Shown: in pieces, positions 20,795-29,203 of the stretch
Layout: every line of letters starts with the position of its first letter
How positions within the stretch are numbered: the stretch's first letter is position 1
Assembly (NCBI RefSeq): GCF_016862175.1
Contig: NZ_BOML01000040.1
Coordinates: 186,001 to 250,000, forward strand
Origin: Paractinoplanes durhamensis
GTDB lineage: Bacteria > Actinomycetota > Actinomycetes > Mycobacteriales > Micromonosporaceae
DNA: 64,000 nucleotides
Reading direction: 5' to 3'
The notes under the pieces: generated by a model
Seen by the model: only the letters and a program-made list of their open reading frames with translations
Told to the model about the DNA's origin: nothing
The model's database searches: none
Made by a program: the position numbers and the translations under genes

Positions 20795-21628
20795 ATGCGC
20801 CGCCCCCAGCTGGATATTCAGCTGAAAACTCCCGCGCAGATCGAGTTGATGCGCGGCGCCGGCCTGGTCGTCGCCGCCGCGCTGGACGCGATGCGCGACG
20901 CCGTTGCTCCCGGTGTCTCGACGGCCGATCTCGACGCGATCGCCGAGAAGGTCATCCGCGACGCCGGTGCGGTCCCGTCGTTCAAGGGCTACCACGGCTT
21001 CCCGGCCTCCATCTGCGCCTCGGTCAACGAGCAGGTCGTGCACGGCATCCCGGGTGCCGAGCAGGTGCTCGCCGAGGGCGACCTGATCTCGCTCGACTGC
21101 GGCGCGATCCTGGAGGGCTGGCACGGCGACTCGGCCATCACGGTCGGCGTCGGCGAGACCGACCCGGCGCTGCTGAAGATGGCCGTGGTCGCCGAGGACG
21201 CGATGTGGGCGGGTATCGCCGCCGCCGCGCGCGGTGCCGCGAACGGCCGGGGCCGGCTCACCGACATTTCCTTCAACGTGGAGAAGACGGTCCGCAAGGC
21301 CGGCCGCTACGGCATCGTCGACGGCTACGGCGGGCACGGCATCGGCACCGAGATGCACCAGGACCCGCACGTGCTCAACCACGGCAAGCCCGGCAAGGGC
21401 CCGCGCCTGGAGCCCGGCCTGTGCCTGGCGATCGAGCCGATGATCACAATGGGCTCGCCCCGGACGCACGAGCTCTCCGACGGCTGGACCGTGGTGACCC
21501 GGGACGGCTCGTTCGCGGCCCACGTCGAGCACACCATGTGCCTGCTCGAGGACGGCGTCTGGGTGACCACCGCGGTCGACGGCGGCCGCGGCCGGCTGGG
21601 CGACCTCGTCACCGCACGCCAGTCCTGA
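20795..21628 (+). CDS. map: Methionine aminopeptidase, type I
   Basis: 277 residues. It removes the initiator Met from new proteins with two metal ions. The ligands are recognisable: Asp in LDCGAI, Asp in HGDSAIT, His in GHGIGTEMH, Glu in AIEPM and Glu in HVEHT. ATG 20795 gives MRRPQLDIQLKTPAQIELM, two bases after the adk stop; the frame is open far upstream within adk but that is a shadow. Lack of an N-terminal zinc-finger extension fits the short actinobacterial form. Confidence 0.96.
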   Translation: MRRPQLDIQLKTPAQIELMRGAGLVVAAALDAMRDAVAPGVSTADLDAIAEKVIRDAGAVPSFKGYHGFPASICASVNEQVVHGIPGAEQVLAEGDLISLDCGAILEGWHGDSAITVGVGETDPALLKMAVVAEDAMWAGIAAAARGAANGRGRLTDISFNVEKTVRKAGRYGIVDGYGGHGIGTEMHQDPHVLNHGKPGKGPRLEPGLCLAIEPMITMGSPRTHELSDGWTVVTRDGSFAAHVEHTMCLLEDGVWVTTAVDGGRGRLGDLVTARQS

Positions 21629-21684
21629 CCTGAGCGACCGGCACGACCAACTGGCCTGGCCTACCGGTCCGTGTGCCCATCGGG

Positions 21685-21690
21685 CATGCT
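21685..21690 (+). promoter_or_regulatory. Candidate -10 box (CATGCT), leaderless start at 21698
   Basis: CATGCT lies seven bases before ATG 21698, with no clear ribosome-binding site. This geometry supports 21698 among three possible ATGs and an upstream GTG. Confidence 0.35.
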
Positions 21691-21697
21691 GGGACTC

Positions 21698-22153
21698 ATG
21701 GGGCGGGACGATATGCGGGCCGGTGACGGCGACCGTAAGGCAGTCGCGGAGCAGTTGAAGTCGGCACTCGACGAGGGTCGGCTCGACCTGAGCGAGTACG
21801 ACGATCGGCTCCAGCGGACGTATGCGGCGAAGACCTACGCCGATCTGGACGGTCTTCTCTCCGACCTGCCCGGCACGGTGCCCGTGCAGCACTCTCAGAT
21901 CCAGCCTGCCGCCGCTACGGCGCCCGCTGCGACTCCGGTGCAGCCCGGGCACTCCACGGGCCGTCAGATCGCTCAGTGGGTCGGGCCGTACGCGGGTGTC
22001 GTCCTGGTCTGCTCGCTGATCTGGTTGATCACCAGCCTGAGCGCCGGTCACCTGACCTACTTCTGGCCGGTCTGGATGCTGATCCCGCTGATCCTCGGGG
22101 TCTTCGGCCAGGCGTTCGGCGGCGGCGGCGGTCGCCGCGATCGGAAGCGTTGA
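21698..22153 (+). CDS. DUF1707 membrane protein (first of a tandem pair)
   Basis: 151 residues. The N-terminal DUF1707 domain (MRAGDGDRKAVAEQLKSALDEGRLDLSEYDDRL and the following YAAKTYADLDGLLSDLP, residues 6-65) is followed by a Pro/Ala linker and two membrane helices (about 95-118 and 122-142) of the 2TM type. DUF1707 occurs at the N terminus of many small actinobacterial membrane proteins of unknown role. I start at 21698 because the product then aligns with the neighbour's N terminus. The next gene is a clear paralogue, 14 nt downstream. Confidence 0.85.
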   Translation: MGRDDMRAGDGDRKAVAEQLKSALDEGRLDLSEYDDRLQRTYAAKTYADLDGLLSDLPGTVPVQHSQIQPAAATAPAATPVQPGHSTGRQIAQWVGPYAGVVLVCSLIWLITSLSAGHLTYFWPVWMLIPLILGVFGQAFGGGGGRRDRKR

Positions 22154-22167
22154 CGGGACGCGGCACC

Positions 22168-22818
22168 ATGGCAGACATGAGCCGGGAGCAGATGCGGGCC
22201 GCCGACGCGGATCGGCAGAAGGTCGCGGATCAGTTGAAGTCGGCGCTCGAGGAGGGCCGGCTGGACCTCAGCGAGTACGACGAGCGCCTCCGGGACGCGT
22301 ACGCCGCAAGGACCTATGGTGACCTCGACCGCTTGCTGACCGACCTGCCGAACGCCGCACCCGTCGTTCCGGCCGCGCCGCAGGCGATGGCCGTGCCCGC
22401 GCCGGCCGGCGCCGAACACATGACCCGCGACTGGCTCCTCCATGTCTGGGGGTCGTGGGTCCGGGCGACCGCCTTCTTCACGGTGATCTGGGCGTTCGGG
22501 TGGATCTTCTCGAGCGACAGCGACGCGGCCTTCTACTGGCCGGTCTGGATCCTCGGGCCGTGGGGCGCCGTGGCTCTGCTCCGCACGATCTCCGGACTGA
22601 CCCAGGGGGAGCCGCGCAAGCACGCGGACGCCCAGGCGCACCGGCAGATGTTGCGCGAGCACAAGGAGGAGCGGCGCCGTCTCTACAAGGAGGCGATCGT
22701 CGCCGGGGAACTGCCGGCGAACCCGACCAAGGAGCAGCGGAAGACGTTCATCGCGGAGGCGACCGAGCGGGGCGATCTGCCGCCGAAGCCGCGCCGGCCC
22801 GAACCTCAGGGCGGATAA
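22168..22818 (+). CDS. DUF1707 membrane protein (second of a tandem pair)
   Basis: 216 residues. The DUF1707 domain (about residues 7-62) is very similar to that of the preceding gene, including QLKSALEEGRLDLSEYDERL. A linker and two membrane helices (about 98-118 and 122-140) follow, and then a charged cytoplasmic tail of about 70 residues (REHKEERRRLYKEA) absent from its neighbour. ATG 22168 gives MADMSREQMRAAD; a second ATG at 22177 is possible. The pair looks like a tandem duplication in which one copy gained or lost the tail. Function unknown. Confidence 0.85.
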   Translation: MADMSREQMRAADADRQKVADQLKSALEEGRLDLSEYDERLRDAYAARTYGDLDRLLTDLPNAAPVVPAAPQAMAVPAPAGAEHMTRDWLLHVWGSWVRATAFFTVIWAFGWIFSSDSDAAFYWPVWILGPWGAVALLRTISGLTQGEPRKHADAQAHRQMLREHKEERRRLYKEAIVAGELPANPTKEQRKTFIAEATERGDLPPKPRRPEPQGG

Positions 22819-22847
22819 AGAAGCCTTTGTCCGGTTTTTCGGGCCGC

Positions 22848-22865
22848 GACACACCCGACCTCGGG
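22848..22865 (+). other. Weaker copy of the rpsL/rpsJ leader motif upstream of infA
   Basis: GACACACCCGACCTCGGG matches the motif core found in the rpsL and rpsJ leaders at 16 of 18 positions. Here it lies upstream of the best infA promoter, about 200 nt before the gene, and lacks the GTCGGA arm. It may be a relic, part of a longer transcript, or chance. Confidence 0.25.
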
Positions 22866-22881
22866 ATAGGGGCACCTCGGT

Positions 22882-22910
22882 TTGGCGTGCTGATGGGGCG
22901 CGCGTACACT
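22882..22910 (+). promoter_or_regulatory. Promoter of the infA-rpmJ-rpsM operon
   Basis: TTGGCG (22882-22887), a 17-nt spacer and TACACT (22905-22910) give a good housekeeping promoter. The 249-nt gap before infA holds this promoter and a leader of about 150 nt, with no gene. Confidence 0.65.
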
Positions 22911-23067
22911 GGCTAGCTGGCGCGCAGCGTCCACTCCCGCATGTCCTCAGCGCTTCGAGGATGGCGGGTGCCGCGGCTGGTCCGAGACGCCTCAGTTCCA
23001 GTAATTGAGTCGCTCGGGTAAGGCGTTGCGAGCTAGCCCCGAACCCCAGTGTCAGGTAGCGGAGGAC

Positions 23068-23289
23068 ATGCCAAAGAAAGACGGAGCCATCGAGATCGAG
23101 GGCCGAGTGATCGAGCCCCTGCCCAACGCTATGTTCCGGGTGGAGCTCGCGAACGGTCACAAGGTGCTTGCTCACATCTCCGGCAAGATGCGGCAGCACT
23201 ACATCCGCATCCTTCCTGAGGACAGGGTCGTCGTCGAACTCTCGCCGTACGACCTGACCCGTGGACGCATCGTCTATCGCTACAAGTAG
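23068..23289 (+). CDS. infA: Translation initiation factor IF-1
   Basis: 73 residues, a single OB-fold protein that occupies the A site during initiation. MPKKDGAIEIEGRVIEPLPN and DLTRGRIVYRYK are diagnostic. The ATG at 23068 is chosen over an upstream GTG at 23005 because the N terminus is conserved from here. GGAGG at 23061-23065 ends only two bases before the ATG, an unusually tight spacing. First gene of the unit that continues with rpmJ and rpsM. Confidence 0.97.
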   Translation: MPKKDGAIEIEGRVIEPLPNAMFRVELANGHKVLAHISGKMRQHYIRILPEDRVVVELSPYDLTRGRIVYRYK

Positions 23290-23334
23290 CTAGGGCGGGG
23301 ATCGTCCCGTCCGACTGAAGAGTTAAGGCAAACC

Positions 23335-23451
23335 GTGAAGGTCAAGCCGAGCGTCAAGCGGATCTGCAACAACTGCCGGGTCATCCGGCGGCACGGTCGC
23401 GTCATGGTCATCTGCAAGACCGACGCGCGCCACAAGCAGCGCCAGGGCTGA
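23335..23451 (+). CDS. rpmJ: 50S ribosomal protein L36
   Basis: 38 residues, too short for most ORF callers. It is encoded from GTG 23335 to TGA 23451 and begins MKVKPSVKRICNNC. The zinc ligands of the classic type are present (Cys11, Cys14, Cys27 and His33), so this is the zinc-binding form. One extra residue between Cys27 and the His makes it one longer than the usual 37. It lies 45 nt after infA and 154 nt before rpsM. Confidence 0.95.
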   Translation: MKVKPSVKRICNNCRVIRRHGRVMVICKTDARHKQRQG

Positions 23452-23605
23452 GCCCCGGCTCCAGCTGCCAGATCCGGCACACAAAGCTCGTCCCGGCCGC
23501 TTCTCAATGAAGTGGCCAACCCCTGGTCGGAGGCCGGGGCCCGCCCGGGCAGGCGGGATGGGAGGGGCACAGACCTCCGAATGATTCCAAGGAGTACGCC
23601 CGCTT

Positions 23606-23986
23606 ATGGCTCGACTCGTTGGCGTCGATCTTCCCCGCGACAAGCGGATGGAGATCGCGCTCACCTACATCTACGGGATCGGTCGCACTCGCTCCGTCGA
23701 GGCGCTGACCGCTACCGCGATTGACCTGAACAAGCGCGCCAAGGACCTCACGGACGAGGAGCTGGTCCAGCTCCGCGAATACATTGAGGGCAATTTCAAG
23801 GTTGAAGGCGACCTACGCCGCGAGGTCGCCGCGGACATCCGCCGCAAGGTTGAGATCGGCTGCTACGCCGGCATCCGCCACCGCCGGGGTCTTCCCGTGC
23901 GCGGTCAGCGGACCCGTACCAACGCTCGTACCCGCAAGGGTCCGAAGCGCACGGTCGCCGGTAAGAAGAAGCCCGGTCGGAAGTAA
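23606..23986 (+). CDS. rpsM: 30S ribosomal protein S13
   Basis: 126 residues. S13 forms bridges from the 30S head to the 50S subunit and touches P-site tRNA. MARLVGVDLPRDKRMEIAL and GIRHRRGLPVRGQRTRTNAR are conserved. It is preceded by AAGGAG. rpsK follows 17 nt later. Confidence 0.98.
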   Translation: MARLVGVDLPRDKRMEIALTYIYGIGRTRSVEALTATAIDLNKRAKDLTDEELVQLREYIEGNFKVEGDLRREVAADIRRKVEIGCYAGIRHRRGLPVRGQRTRTNARTRKGPKRTVAGKKKPGRK

Positions 23987-24003
23987 TAGGAGCGCACTGA
24001 CTT

Positions 24004-24411
24004 ATGCCACCGAAGGCGCGCACAGGGGCCGCAGTAAAGAAGGTCCGGCGCAAGGAACGCAAGAACGTCGCCCACGGGCAGGCGCACATCAAGAGCACCT
24101 TCAACAACACCATCGTGTCGATCACCGACCCGACCGGTGCGGTCATCTCCTGGGCCTCTTCCGGCCAGGTGGGCTTCAAGGGCTCCCGCAAGTCGACTCC
24201 GTTCGCCGCGCAGCTGGCCGCCGAGGCCGCCGCTCGCCGGGCGATGGAGCACGGCATGCGCAAGGTCGACGTGTTCGTCAAGGGCCCCGGCTCCGGCCGG
24301 GAGACCGCGATCCGTTCGCTGCAGGCCGCGGGCCTCGAGGTCGGGCAGATCTCTGACGTCACGCCGCAGCCGCACAACGGATGCCGTCCGCCGAAGCGCC
24401 GTCGGGTCTAG
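24004..24411 (+). CDS. rpsK: 30S ribosomal protein S11
   Basis: 135 residues. S11 lies on the 30S platform by the mRNA exit. AHGQAHIKSTFNNTIVSITD and the C-terminal PHNGCRPPKRRRV are textbook. It lies 16 nt before rpsD in the alpha operon order rpsM-rpsK-rpsD-rpoA-rplQ. Confidence 0.98.
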   Translation: MPPKARTGAAVKKVRRKERKNVAHGQAHIKSTFNNTIVSITDPTGAVISWASSGQVGFKGSRKSTPFAAQLAAEAAARRAMEHGMRKVDVFVKGPGSGRETAIRSLQAAGLEVGQISDVTPQPHNGCRPPKRRRV

Positions 24412-24427
24412 GGGAGAGACAGAAGCA

Positions 24428-25054
24428 ATGGCTCGTTACACAGGTGCGGACTGCAAGCGCTGCCGCCGCGAGAAGATGAAGCTGTTCCTCAAGGGCAGCA
24501 AGTGCGATGGGCCGAAGTGCCCGTTCGAGTCGCGTCCCTTCCCGCCCGGCCAGCACGGCCGTGGTCGCACGAAGGAGACCGAGTACCTGCTCCAGCACCG
24601 CGAGAAGCAGAAGGCCCGCCGCGCGTACGGCGTGCTCGAGAAGCAGTTCCGCGGGTACTACGAAGAGGCTGTCAACAAGCAGGGCAAGACCGGTGAGGTC
24701 CTCCTGCAGATCCTCGAGTCGCGGCTGGACAACGTCGTTTACCGGGCCGGCTTCGCCGCCTCCCGGGACATGGCCCGGCAGCTGGTCAAGCACGGCCACT
24801 TCCTGGTCAACGGCGTCAAGGTCGACATCCCGTCGTACCGGGTGAAGGAGCACGACATCGTCACGCTCCGGGAGAAGTCGAAGGAGATGACCCCCTTCGT
24901 CGTCGCCCAGGCCCAGGCCGGCCAGCGCTCGGTTCCGGCGTGGCTGGAGCCGATCCCGGCCGAGATGAAGATCCTGGTGCACTCGCTCCCGGCCCGCGCT
25001 GTCATCGACACGCAGGTCCAGGAGCAGCTGATCGTCGAGCTTTACTCCAAGTAA
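24428..25054 (+). CDS. rpsD: 30S ribosomal protein S4, zinc-finger type
   Basis: 208 residues. S4 starts 30S assembly and guards decoding accuracy; in many bacteria it represses the alpha operon. The N terminus holds four cysteines (9, 12, 26 and 31) typical of the zinc form. The S4 RNA-binding domain (RLDNVVYRAGFAASRDMARQ and VNGVKVDIPSYRVKEHD) follows. The ATG at 24428 is preceded by GGGGAGA; the longer open frame upstream is not conserved. Confidence 0.98.
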   Translation: MARYTGADCKRCRREKMKLFLKGSKCDGPKCPFESRPFPPGQHGRGRTKETEYLLQHREKQKARRAYGVLEKQFRGYYEEAVNKQGKTGEVLLQILESRLDNVVYRAGFAASRDMARQLVKHGHFLVNGVKVDIPSYRVKEHDIVTLREKSKEMTPFVVAQAQAGQRSVPAWLEPIPAEMKILVHSLPARAVIDTQVQEQLIVELYSK

Positions 25055-25060
25055 GGCTCT

Positions 25061-25092
25061 TGGGATGCCGGCCCCTCGGGGTCGGCATCCCA
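25061..25092 (+). other. Hairpin between rpsD and rpoA
   Basis: Stem of about 14 bp (25061-25074 with 25079-25092, one G-U) six bases after rpsD, without a T tract. It may be an attenuator or processing site that tunes rpoA relative to the ribosomal genes. Confidence 0.5.
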
Positions 25093-25146
25093 GATTCATG
25101 AGGACGGCCATCAAATAGTGGGTGGCCTGACAGAAAGAAGAATCGC

Positions 25147-26169
25147 GTGCTCATCAGCCAGCGGCCGACCCTCTCGGAGGAGTCGCTCTCGGAGACCCGC
25201 TCCCGGTTCACCATCGAACCTCTGGAGCCGGGTTTCGGCTACACCCTCGGTAACTCGCTGCGGCGGACCCTGCTGTCGTCCATCCCGGGCGCGGCGGTCA
25301 CCAGCATCAAGATCGATGGCGTGCTGCACGAGTTCACCACCATCCCCGGTGTCAAGGAGGACGTGGTCGAGCTCGTCATGAACGTCAAGGAGCTCACCGT
25401 CAGCTCCGAGCACGACGAGCCGGTCAGCATGTACCTGCGCAAGCAGGGCCCGGGCGACGTCACCGCCGGTGACATCCAGCCCCCGGCCGGTGTCTCCGTG
25501 CACAACCCCGACCTGAAGCTGGCCACGCTCAACAGCAAGGGCCGGCTCGACATGGAACTCACCGTCGAGCGGGGCCGTGGCTACGTCACGGCGGCGCAGA
25601 ACAAGAACACCGGCGCTGAGATCGGCCGTATCCCGGTCGACTCGATCTACTCGCCGGTCATGAAGGTGACCTACCGCGTCGAGGCGACCCGTGTCGAGCA
25701 GCGCACCGACTTCGACCGCCTGATCATCGACGTCGAGTCGAAGGCGTCCATCTCGCCCCGCACCGCGCTGGCGTCGGCCGGCTCGACCCTCGTCGAGCTG
25801 TTCGGTCTCTGCCGCGAGCTGGACGAGACCGCCGAGGGCATCGACATCGGACCGTCCCCGCAGGACGCGCAGCTCGCTGCCGACCTGGCCCTGCCGATCG
25901 AGGAGCTGGACCTCACCGTCCGGTCGTACAACTGCCTCAAGCGCGAGGGCATCAATAGCGTGGGCGAGTTGATAGGGCGTACGGAGGCCGACCTTCTGGA
26001 CATCCGGAACTTCGGCCAGAAGTCCATCGACGAGGTCAAGATGAAGCTCGCCGGAATGGGCCTGGGGCTCAAGGACAGCGCGCCGTCCTTCGACCCGGCG
26101 CACGTCGTGGATTCGTTCGGCGACGTGGACTACGACACCGACGACTACCGCGAGACCGAGCAGCTGTAA
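25147..26169 (+). CDS. rpoA: RNA polymerase alpha subunit
   Basis: 340 residues. Alpha dimerises through its N-terminal domain to scaffold RNA polymerase and contacts UP elements and activators through the C-terminal domain. FTIEPLEPGFGYTLGNSLRR (NTD) and the helix-hairpin-helix CTD (LKREGINSVGELIGRTEADL, residues about 262-285) are intact. It starts at GTG 25147 (MLISQRPTLSEE). It ends with an acidic tail. rplQ follows after 33 nt. Confidence 0.98.
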   Translation: MLISQRPTLSEESLSETRSRFTIEPLEPGFGYTLGNSLRRTLLSSIPGAAVTSIKIDGVLHEFTTIPGVKEDVVELVMNVKELTVSSEHDEPVSMYLRKQGPGDVTAGDIQPPAGVSVHNPDLKLATLNSKGRLDMELTVERGRGYVTAAQNKNTGAEIGRIPVDSIYSPVMKVTYRVEATRVEQRTDFDRLIIDVESKASISPRTALASAGSTLVELFGLCRELDETAEGIDIGPSPQDAQLAADLALPIEELDLTVRSYNCLKREGINSVGELIGRTEADLLDIRNFGQKSIDEVKMKLAGMGLGLKDSAPSFDPAHVVDSFGDVDYDTDDYRETEQL

Positions 26170-26202
26170 CCCGGCTGCCGCCTTAACCAAGGAGCATTGG
26201 AA

Positions 26203-26763
26203 ATGCCCACGCCCACCAAGGGTCCCCGCCTCGGCGGCAGCCCCGCGCACGAGAAGCTCATCCTGGCCAACCTGGCCACCGAGCTCTTCCGGCACGGGAA
26301 GATCAAGACCACCGAGACGAAGGCCAAGCGGCTCCGTCCGCTGGCTGAGCAGCTCATCACGAAGGCCAAGCGTGGCGACCTGCACTCCCGTCGCCGGGTC
26401 CTGACCGTCGTGAAGGACAAGGACGTCGTGTACGCCCTGTTCGAGCAGATCGCTCCGCGGTACGGCAACCGGCCGGGTGGCTACACCCGGATCACCAAGA
26501 CCGGCCCCCGCAAGGGCGACGCCGCTCCGATGGCCGTCATCGAGCTGGTCGAGGAGCTCGAGGTCGCGGCCACCACCGCCCCCGCCAAGAAGACGGCGGC
26601 GCGTAAGGCCACGGCGCAGCAGGACAAGGTCGAGGCCCTGGCCCGCGAGGACGAGGCGCCCGTCGCCCAGTCCGAGCCCGCCAAGACCGAGTCGGACCAG
26701 GACGCCGAGGCTCCGGAGAACGCTTCCGGTGACAAGGCCGAGGGCGACGACGCCAAGGCGTAA
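26203..26763 (+). CDS. rplQ: 50S ribosomal protein L17 with acidic C-terminal extension
   Basis: 186 residues. L17 lies near the tunnel exit. The core (MPTPTKGPRLGGSPAHEKLI through GDAAPMAVIELVEELEV) covers about 120 residues. The last 65 are an Ala/Lys/Glu/Asp-rich tail, a lineage extension. ATG 26203 is chosen because AAGGAG at 26189-26194 is eight bases upstream; an in-frame TTG at 26197 is too close to it. Last gene of the alpha operon. Confidence 0.97.
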   Translation: MPTPTKGPRLGGSPAHEKLILANLATELFRHGKIKTTETKAKRLRPLAEQLITKAKRGDLHSRRRVLTVVKDKDVVYALFEQIAPRYGNRPGGYTRITKTGPRKGDAAPMAVIELVEELEVAATTAPAKKTAARKATAQQDKVEALAREDEAPVAQSEPAKTESDQDAEAPENASGDKAEGDDAKA

Positions 26764-26773
26764 GTAACGCATC

Positions 26774-26804
26774 GAACGCCCGGCACCTCTGGTGCCGGGC
26801 GTTC
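26774..26804 (+). terminator. Intrinsic terminator after rplQ
   Basis: Perfect 14-bp stem (26774-26787 with 26791-26804), 3-nt loop, then TTTCG, 11 nt after the rplQ stop. It ends the large ribosomal block. Confidence 0.9.
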
Positions 26805-26825
26805 TTTCGTAGAGGGGCGTTTCGC

Positions 26826-27641
26826 GTGACCGAATCCATCCGCCTGCGGCTCGATGTCTCCTACGACGGGGCCGAGTTCTCGGGATGGGCGGCGCAACCC
26901 ACCCGCCGGACGGTCGCCGGGGTGCTGACCGAGGCCCTGGGGCGGCTCGTGGGCGCCGAAACCCCGCTCGGCCTCACCGTGGCCGGGCGGACCGACGCCG
27001 GCGTGCACGCGACCGGTCAGGTGTGCCACGTCGACCTGCCGGCCGCGGCCTGGACCGACCTGGAAGCGTCGCTGCTGCGCCGGCTGGCCGGGCTGATGCC
27101 GCCGGACGCCCGGGTCCGGGCGATCACGCCGGTGCCGGACACCTTCGACGCGCGGTTCTCGGCGACGTTCCGGCGCTACGAATACCGGGTCTCGGACACG
27201 CCGTGGGGAGCCGAGCCGCTTCGCCGCTACGACACCCTCGGCTGGCTGCGGCCGCTCGATCTCGACCTGCTCAACGCCGGGGCGGCCGAGTTGGTCGGGG
27301 AGCACGACTACGCGGCCTACTGCAAGCGCAAGGAGCACGCCACGACGATCCGGGCGATCACCCGGCTGGAATGGCGGCGCGACCCGGACGGCATCTGTGT
27401 GGCGACCGTGCAGGCCGACGCGTTCTGCCAGTCGATGGTGCGCAGCCTGGTCGGCGCGATGCTGGCGGTCGGCGACGGTCGGCGCGACCCGTCCTGGCCG
27501 GGGAAGCTGCTCACGCTGCGGGAACGCTCCAGCGAGGTGACCGTGGCCCCGGCCCACGGGCTCACCCTGATCGCGGTCGGCTATCCCGCCGAGGCGGAGT
27601 ACGCGGAACGCGCCGATGCAACACGCCGGATGCGCGCCTAG
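26826..27641 (+). CDS. truA: tRNA pseudouridine(38-40) synthase
   Basis: 271 residues. TruA makes pseudouridine at positions 38-40 of tRNA anticodon arms. The catalytic Asp lies in AGRTDAGVHATGQV (about residue 58), and the LDVSYDGAEFSGWAAQP N terminus is diagnostic. The GTG at 26826 is preceded by GAGGGG. It follows rplQ as in most actinobacteria, but here rplM is 18.5 kb away instead of next door. Confidence 0.96.
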   Translation: MTESIRLRLDVSYDGAEFSGWAAQPTRRTVAGVLTEALGRLVGAETPLGLTVAGRTDAGVHATGQVCHVDLPAAAWTDLEASLLRRLAGLMPPDARVRAITPVPDTFDARFSATFRRYEYRVSDTPWGAEPLRRYDTLGWLRPLDLDLLNAGAAELVGEHDYAAYCKRKEHATTIRAITRLEWRRDPDGICVATVQADAFCQSMVRSLVGAMLAVGDGRRDPSWPGKLLTLRERSSEVTVAPAHGLTLIAVGYPAEAEYAERADATRRMRA

Positions 27642-28465
27642 GGTGAGGCGCGCCGGCCGAGCACCGTGCTGACCAGGTAGGAGTCGACCAGGTCGCGGGT
27701 GATCCGCTCGGCCACCGGGTCGTCGCTGCTGACCAGCTTCCCGTCGGAGCGGTTGATCACGCAGTAGAGCAGGTAGTGGCCGCTGGTCCGCCAGCCCACC
27801 TGGGACGTGGGCAGGGTGTCCGGCACGGTGCGGGCGGCCGGCAGCGTCGCGAAACCGCCGTCCCCGGTCTCCACCAGCTCCCGCAGCCGGTCGTCCACCA
27901 CGCCGGCGCCGGCCTCGTCGGCCAGGTTGAACAGGCCGGCCGTGACCTCGTAGCCGTCGAAGGGGGCGGTCATCCCGGCCCGGACCACCTGGCTGCAGCC
28001 GTGCACGGTCAGCAGCGCGCCGAGCTGGCCGGTGGTGGCGGTGCGGCAGTCGGCGTCGGTGTGCGTGAGGGTGATCCGGTAGGGCCTGGCCGCGGGCGGC
28101 CGCACTTCTCGCGAATCGGGAAAAACCTCCTCGACGGTGAGCGGTGCGTTGTCCACCGTGCGCGACGCGAGCTGACCGGCCCTCGGGTCAGTCGCTGCGG
28201 CGGCGTCGTGCCTACGCTCGCCGCCGAACACGAAGAACGCGCTCATCGCCACCAGTCCGATAAGGATCAGTGCGGCCAGCCCGCGGACCAGGAACTGTGC
28301 GGTGCGTTCCGGCCCGCGTGGCGACCGCCGGCGTTGCCGCCGGGGCCGGGTGCGCGACAGGGGCCGGTGCTGGCCGGTGTCCATGCCGCCAATGCCGCGG
28401 ACGAACAGCGCGAGGCTGCCGCGAGCGGCCGGATGTTCGTAGCGGGGAGGGGTCCCGTACAGCAT
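27638..28465 (-). CDS. Membrane-anchored protein of unknown function
   Basis: 275 residues with an Arg-rich cytoplasmic N terminus (about 60 residues), one membrane segment (about residues 64-88, LAALILIGLVAMSAFFVF) and an extracytoplasmic domain of about 185 residues with two cysteines (DCRTAT and VHGCSQVV) that may form a disulfide. I do not recognise the domain. The ATG at 28465 gives MLYGTPPRYEHPAAR; an ATG at 28384 is an alternative that would remove 27 residues. It is convergent with truA (the ends overlap by four bases) and divergent from the methyltransferase gene. An open frame continuing far upstream is a GC-driven shadow. Confidence 0.7.
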   Translation of the reverse strand: MLYGTPPRYEHPAARGSLALFVRGIGGMDTGQHRPLSRTRPRRQRRRSPRGPERTAQFLVRGLAALILIGLVAMSAFFVFGGERRHDAAAATDPRAGQLASRTVDNAPLTVEEVFPDSREVRPPAARPYRITLTHTDADCRTATTGQLGALLTVHGCSQVVRAGMTAPFDGYEVTAGLFNLADEAGAGVVDDRLRELVETGDGGFATLPAARTVPDTLPTSQVGWRTSGHYLLYCVINRSDGKLVSSDDPVAERITRDLVDSYLVSTVLGRRASP

Positions 28466-28561
28466 GCATTTCACGTTAGAAGCGCACCGTGATCGATGGA
28501 CGCACAGGATGTGCGGCACCCCGGCGGTGGTCGTCCGTTCGCGCGGCGGCAAACTTGCAGG

Positions 28562-29176
28562 GTGACCGCCGAGCATTACTTCAGCGCCGAACCGACCGCG
28601 CCCGCCAAGCGGGGCGAGATCGAGTTCAATGTCGCCGGCCGCGACTACAAGCTGGTCGTGGCGTCCGGCGTCTTCTCGGCCGGGCGGCTCGACCCCGGCA
28701 CCGCCGTGCTGCTGCGCAAGGGCGACCTGCCGGCCGCGGCCACCACCGGGGTGTTCCTCGATGTGGGTTGCGGCTACGGGCCGATCGCGAGCGTGCTGGC
28801 CAGCGAATCGCCGCGGGCCACGGTGTGGGCGGTCGACGTGAACGCACGGGCCCGGGAGCTGACCGTGGAGAACGCGGAACGACTCGGCCTGGCCGATCGG
28901 CTGCGGGTGGCCGCGCCCGACGAGGTGCCCGGCGACGTGGTGTTCGACCAGATCTGGAGCAACCCGCCCACCCATGTCGGCAAGGCCGAGCTGCACGCGG
29001 TGCTGGAGCGCTGGCTGCCCCGGCTCGCCCCGGACGGCGTGGCCTGGCTGGTGATCAACCGGAACCTCGGCGGTGATTCGCTGCACAGCTGGCTGGTCGG
29101 CCTCGGCTGGGACGTCGCGCGGGTGGCCAGTCAGAAGGGCTTCCGGGTGCTGCGGGTGAGCCGGAAAACCGGCTGA
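28562..29176 (+). CDS. RsmC-like class I SAM methyltransferase
   Basis: 204 residues. Motif I (LDVGCGYGPIA, about residues 65-75), motif II (VWAVDVNARA) and motif IV (SNPPTH) are present. SNPP is typical of the RsmC/RlmG group that methylates the exocyclic N2 of guanine in rRNA; this is the short single-domain form common in Gram-positive bacteria. The GTG at 28562 gives MTAEHYFSAEPTAPAKRGEI; the frame is open further upstream but unconserved. There is no ribosome-binding site, and CAAACT six bases upstream suggests a leaderless mRNA. The ABC-F gene follows by 27 nt and may be cotranscribed; both would act on ribosomes. Confidence 0.85.
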   Translation: MTAEHYFSAEPTAPAKRGEIEFNVAGRDYKLVVASGVFSAGRLDPGTAVLLRKGDLPAAATTGVFLDVGCGYGPIASVLASESPRATVWAVDVNARARELTVENAERLGLADRLRVAAPDEVPGDVVFDQIWSNPPTHVGKAELHAVLERWLPRLAPDGVAWLVINRNLGGDSLHSWLVGLGWDVARVASQKGFRVLRVSRKTG

Positions 29177-29203
29177 CCGCGCGCCCTTGGAACGGAAGAA
29201 TGC

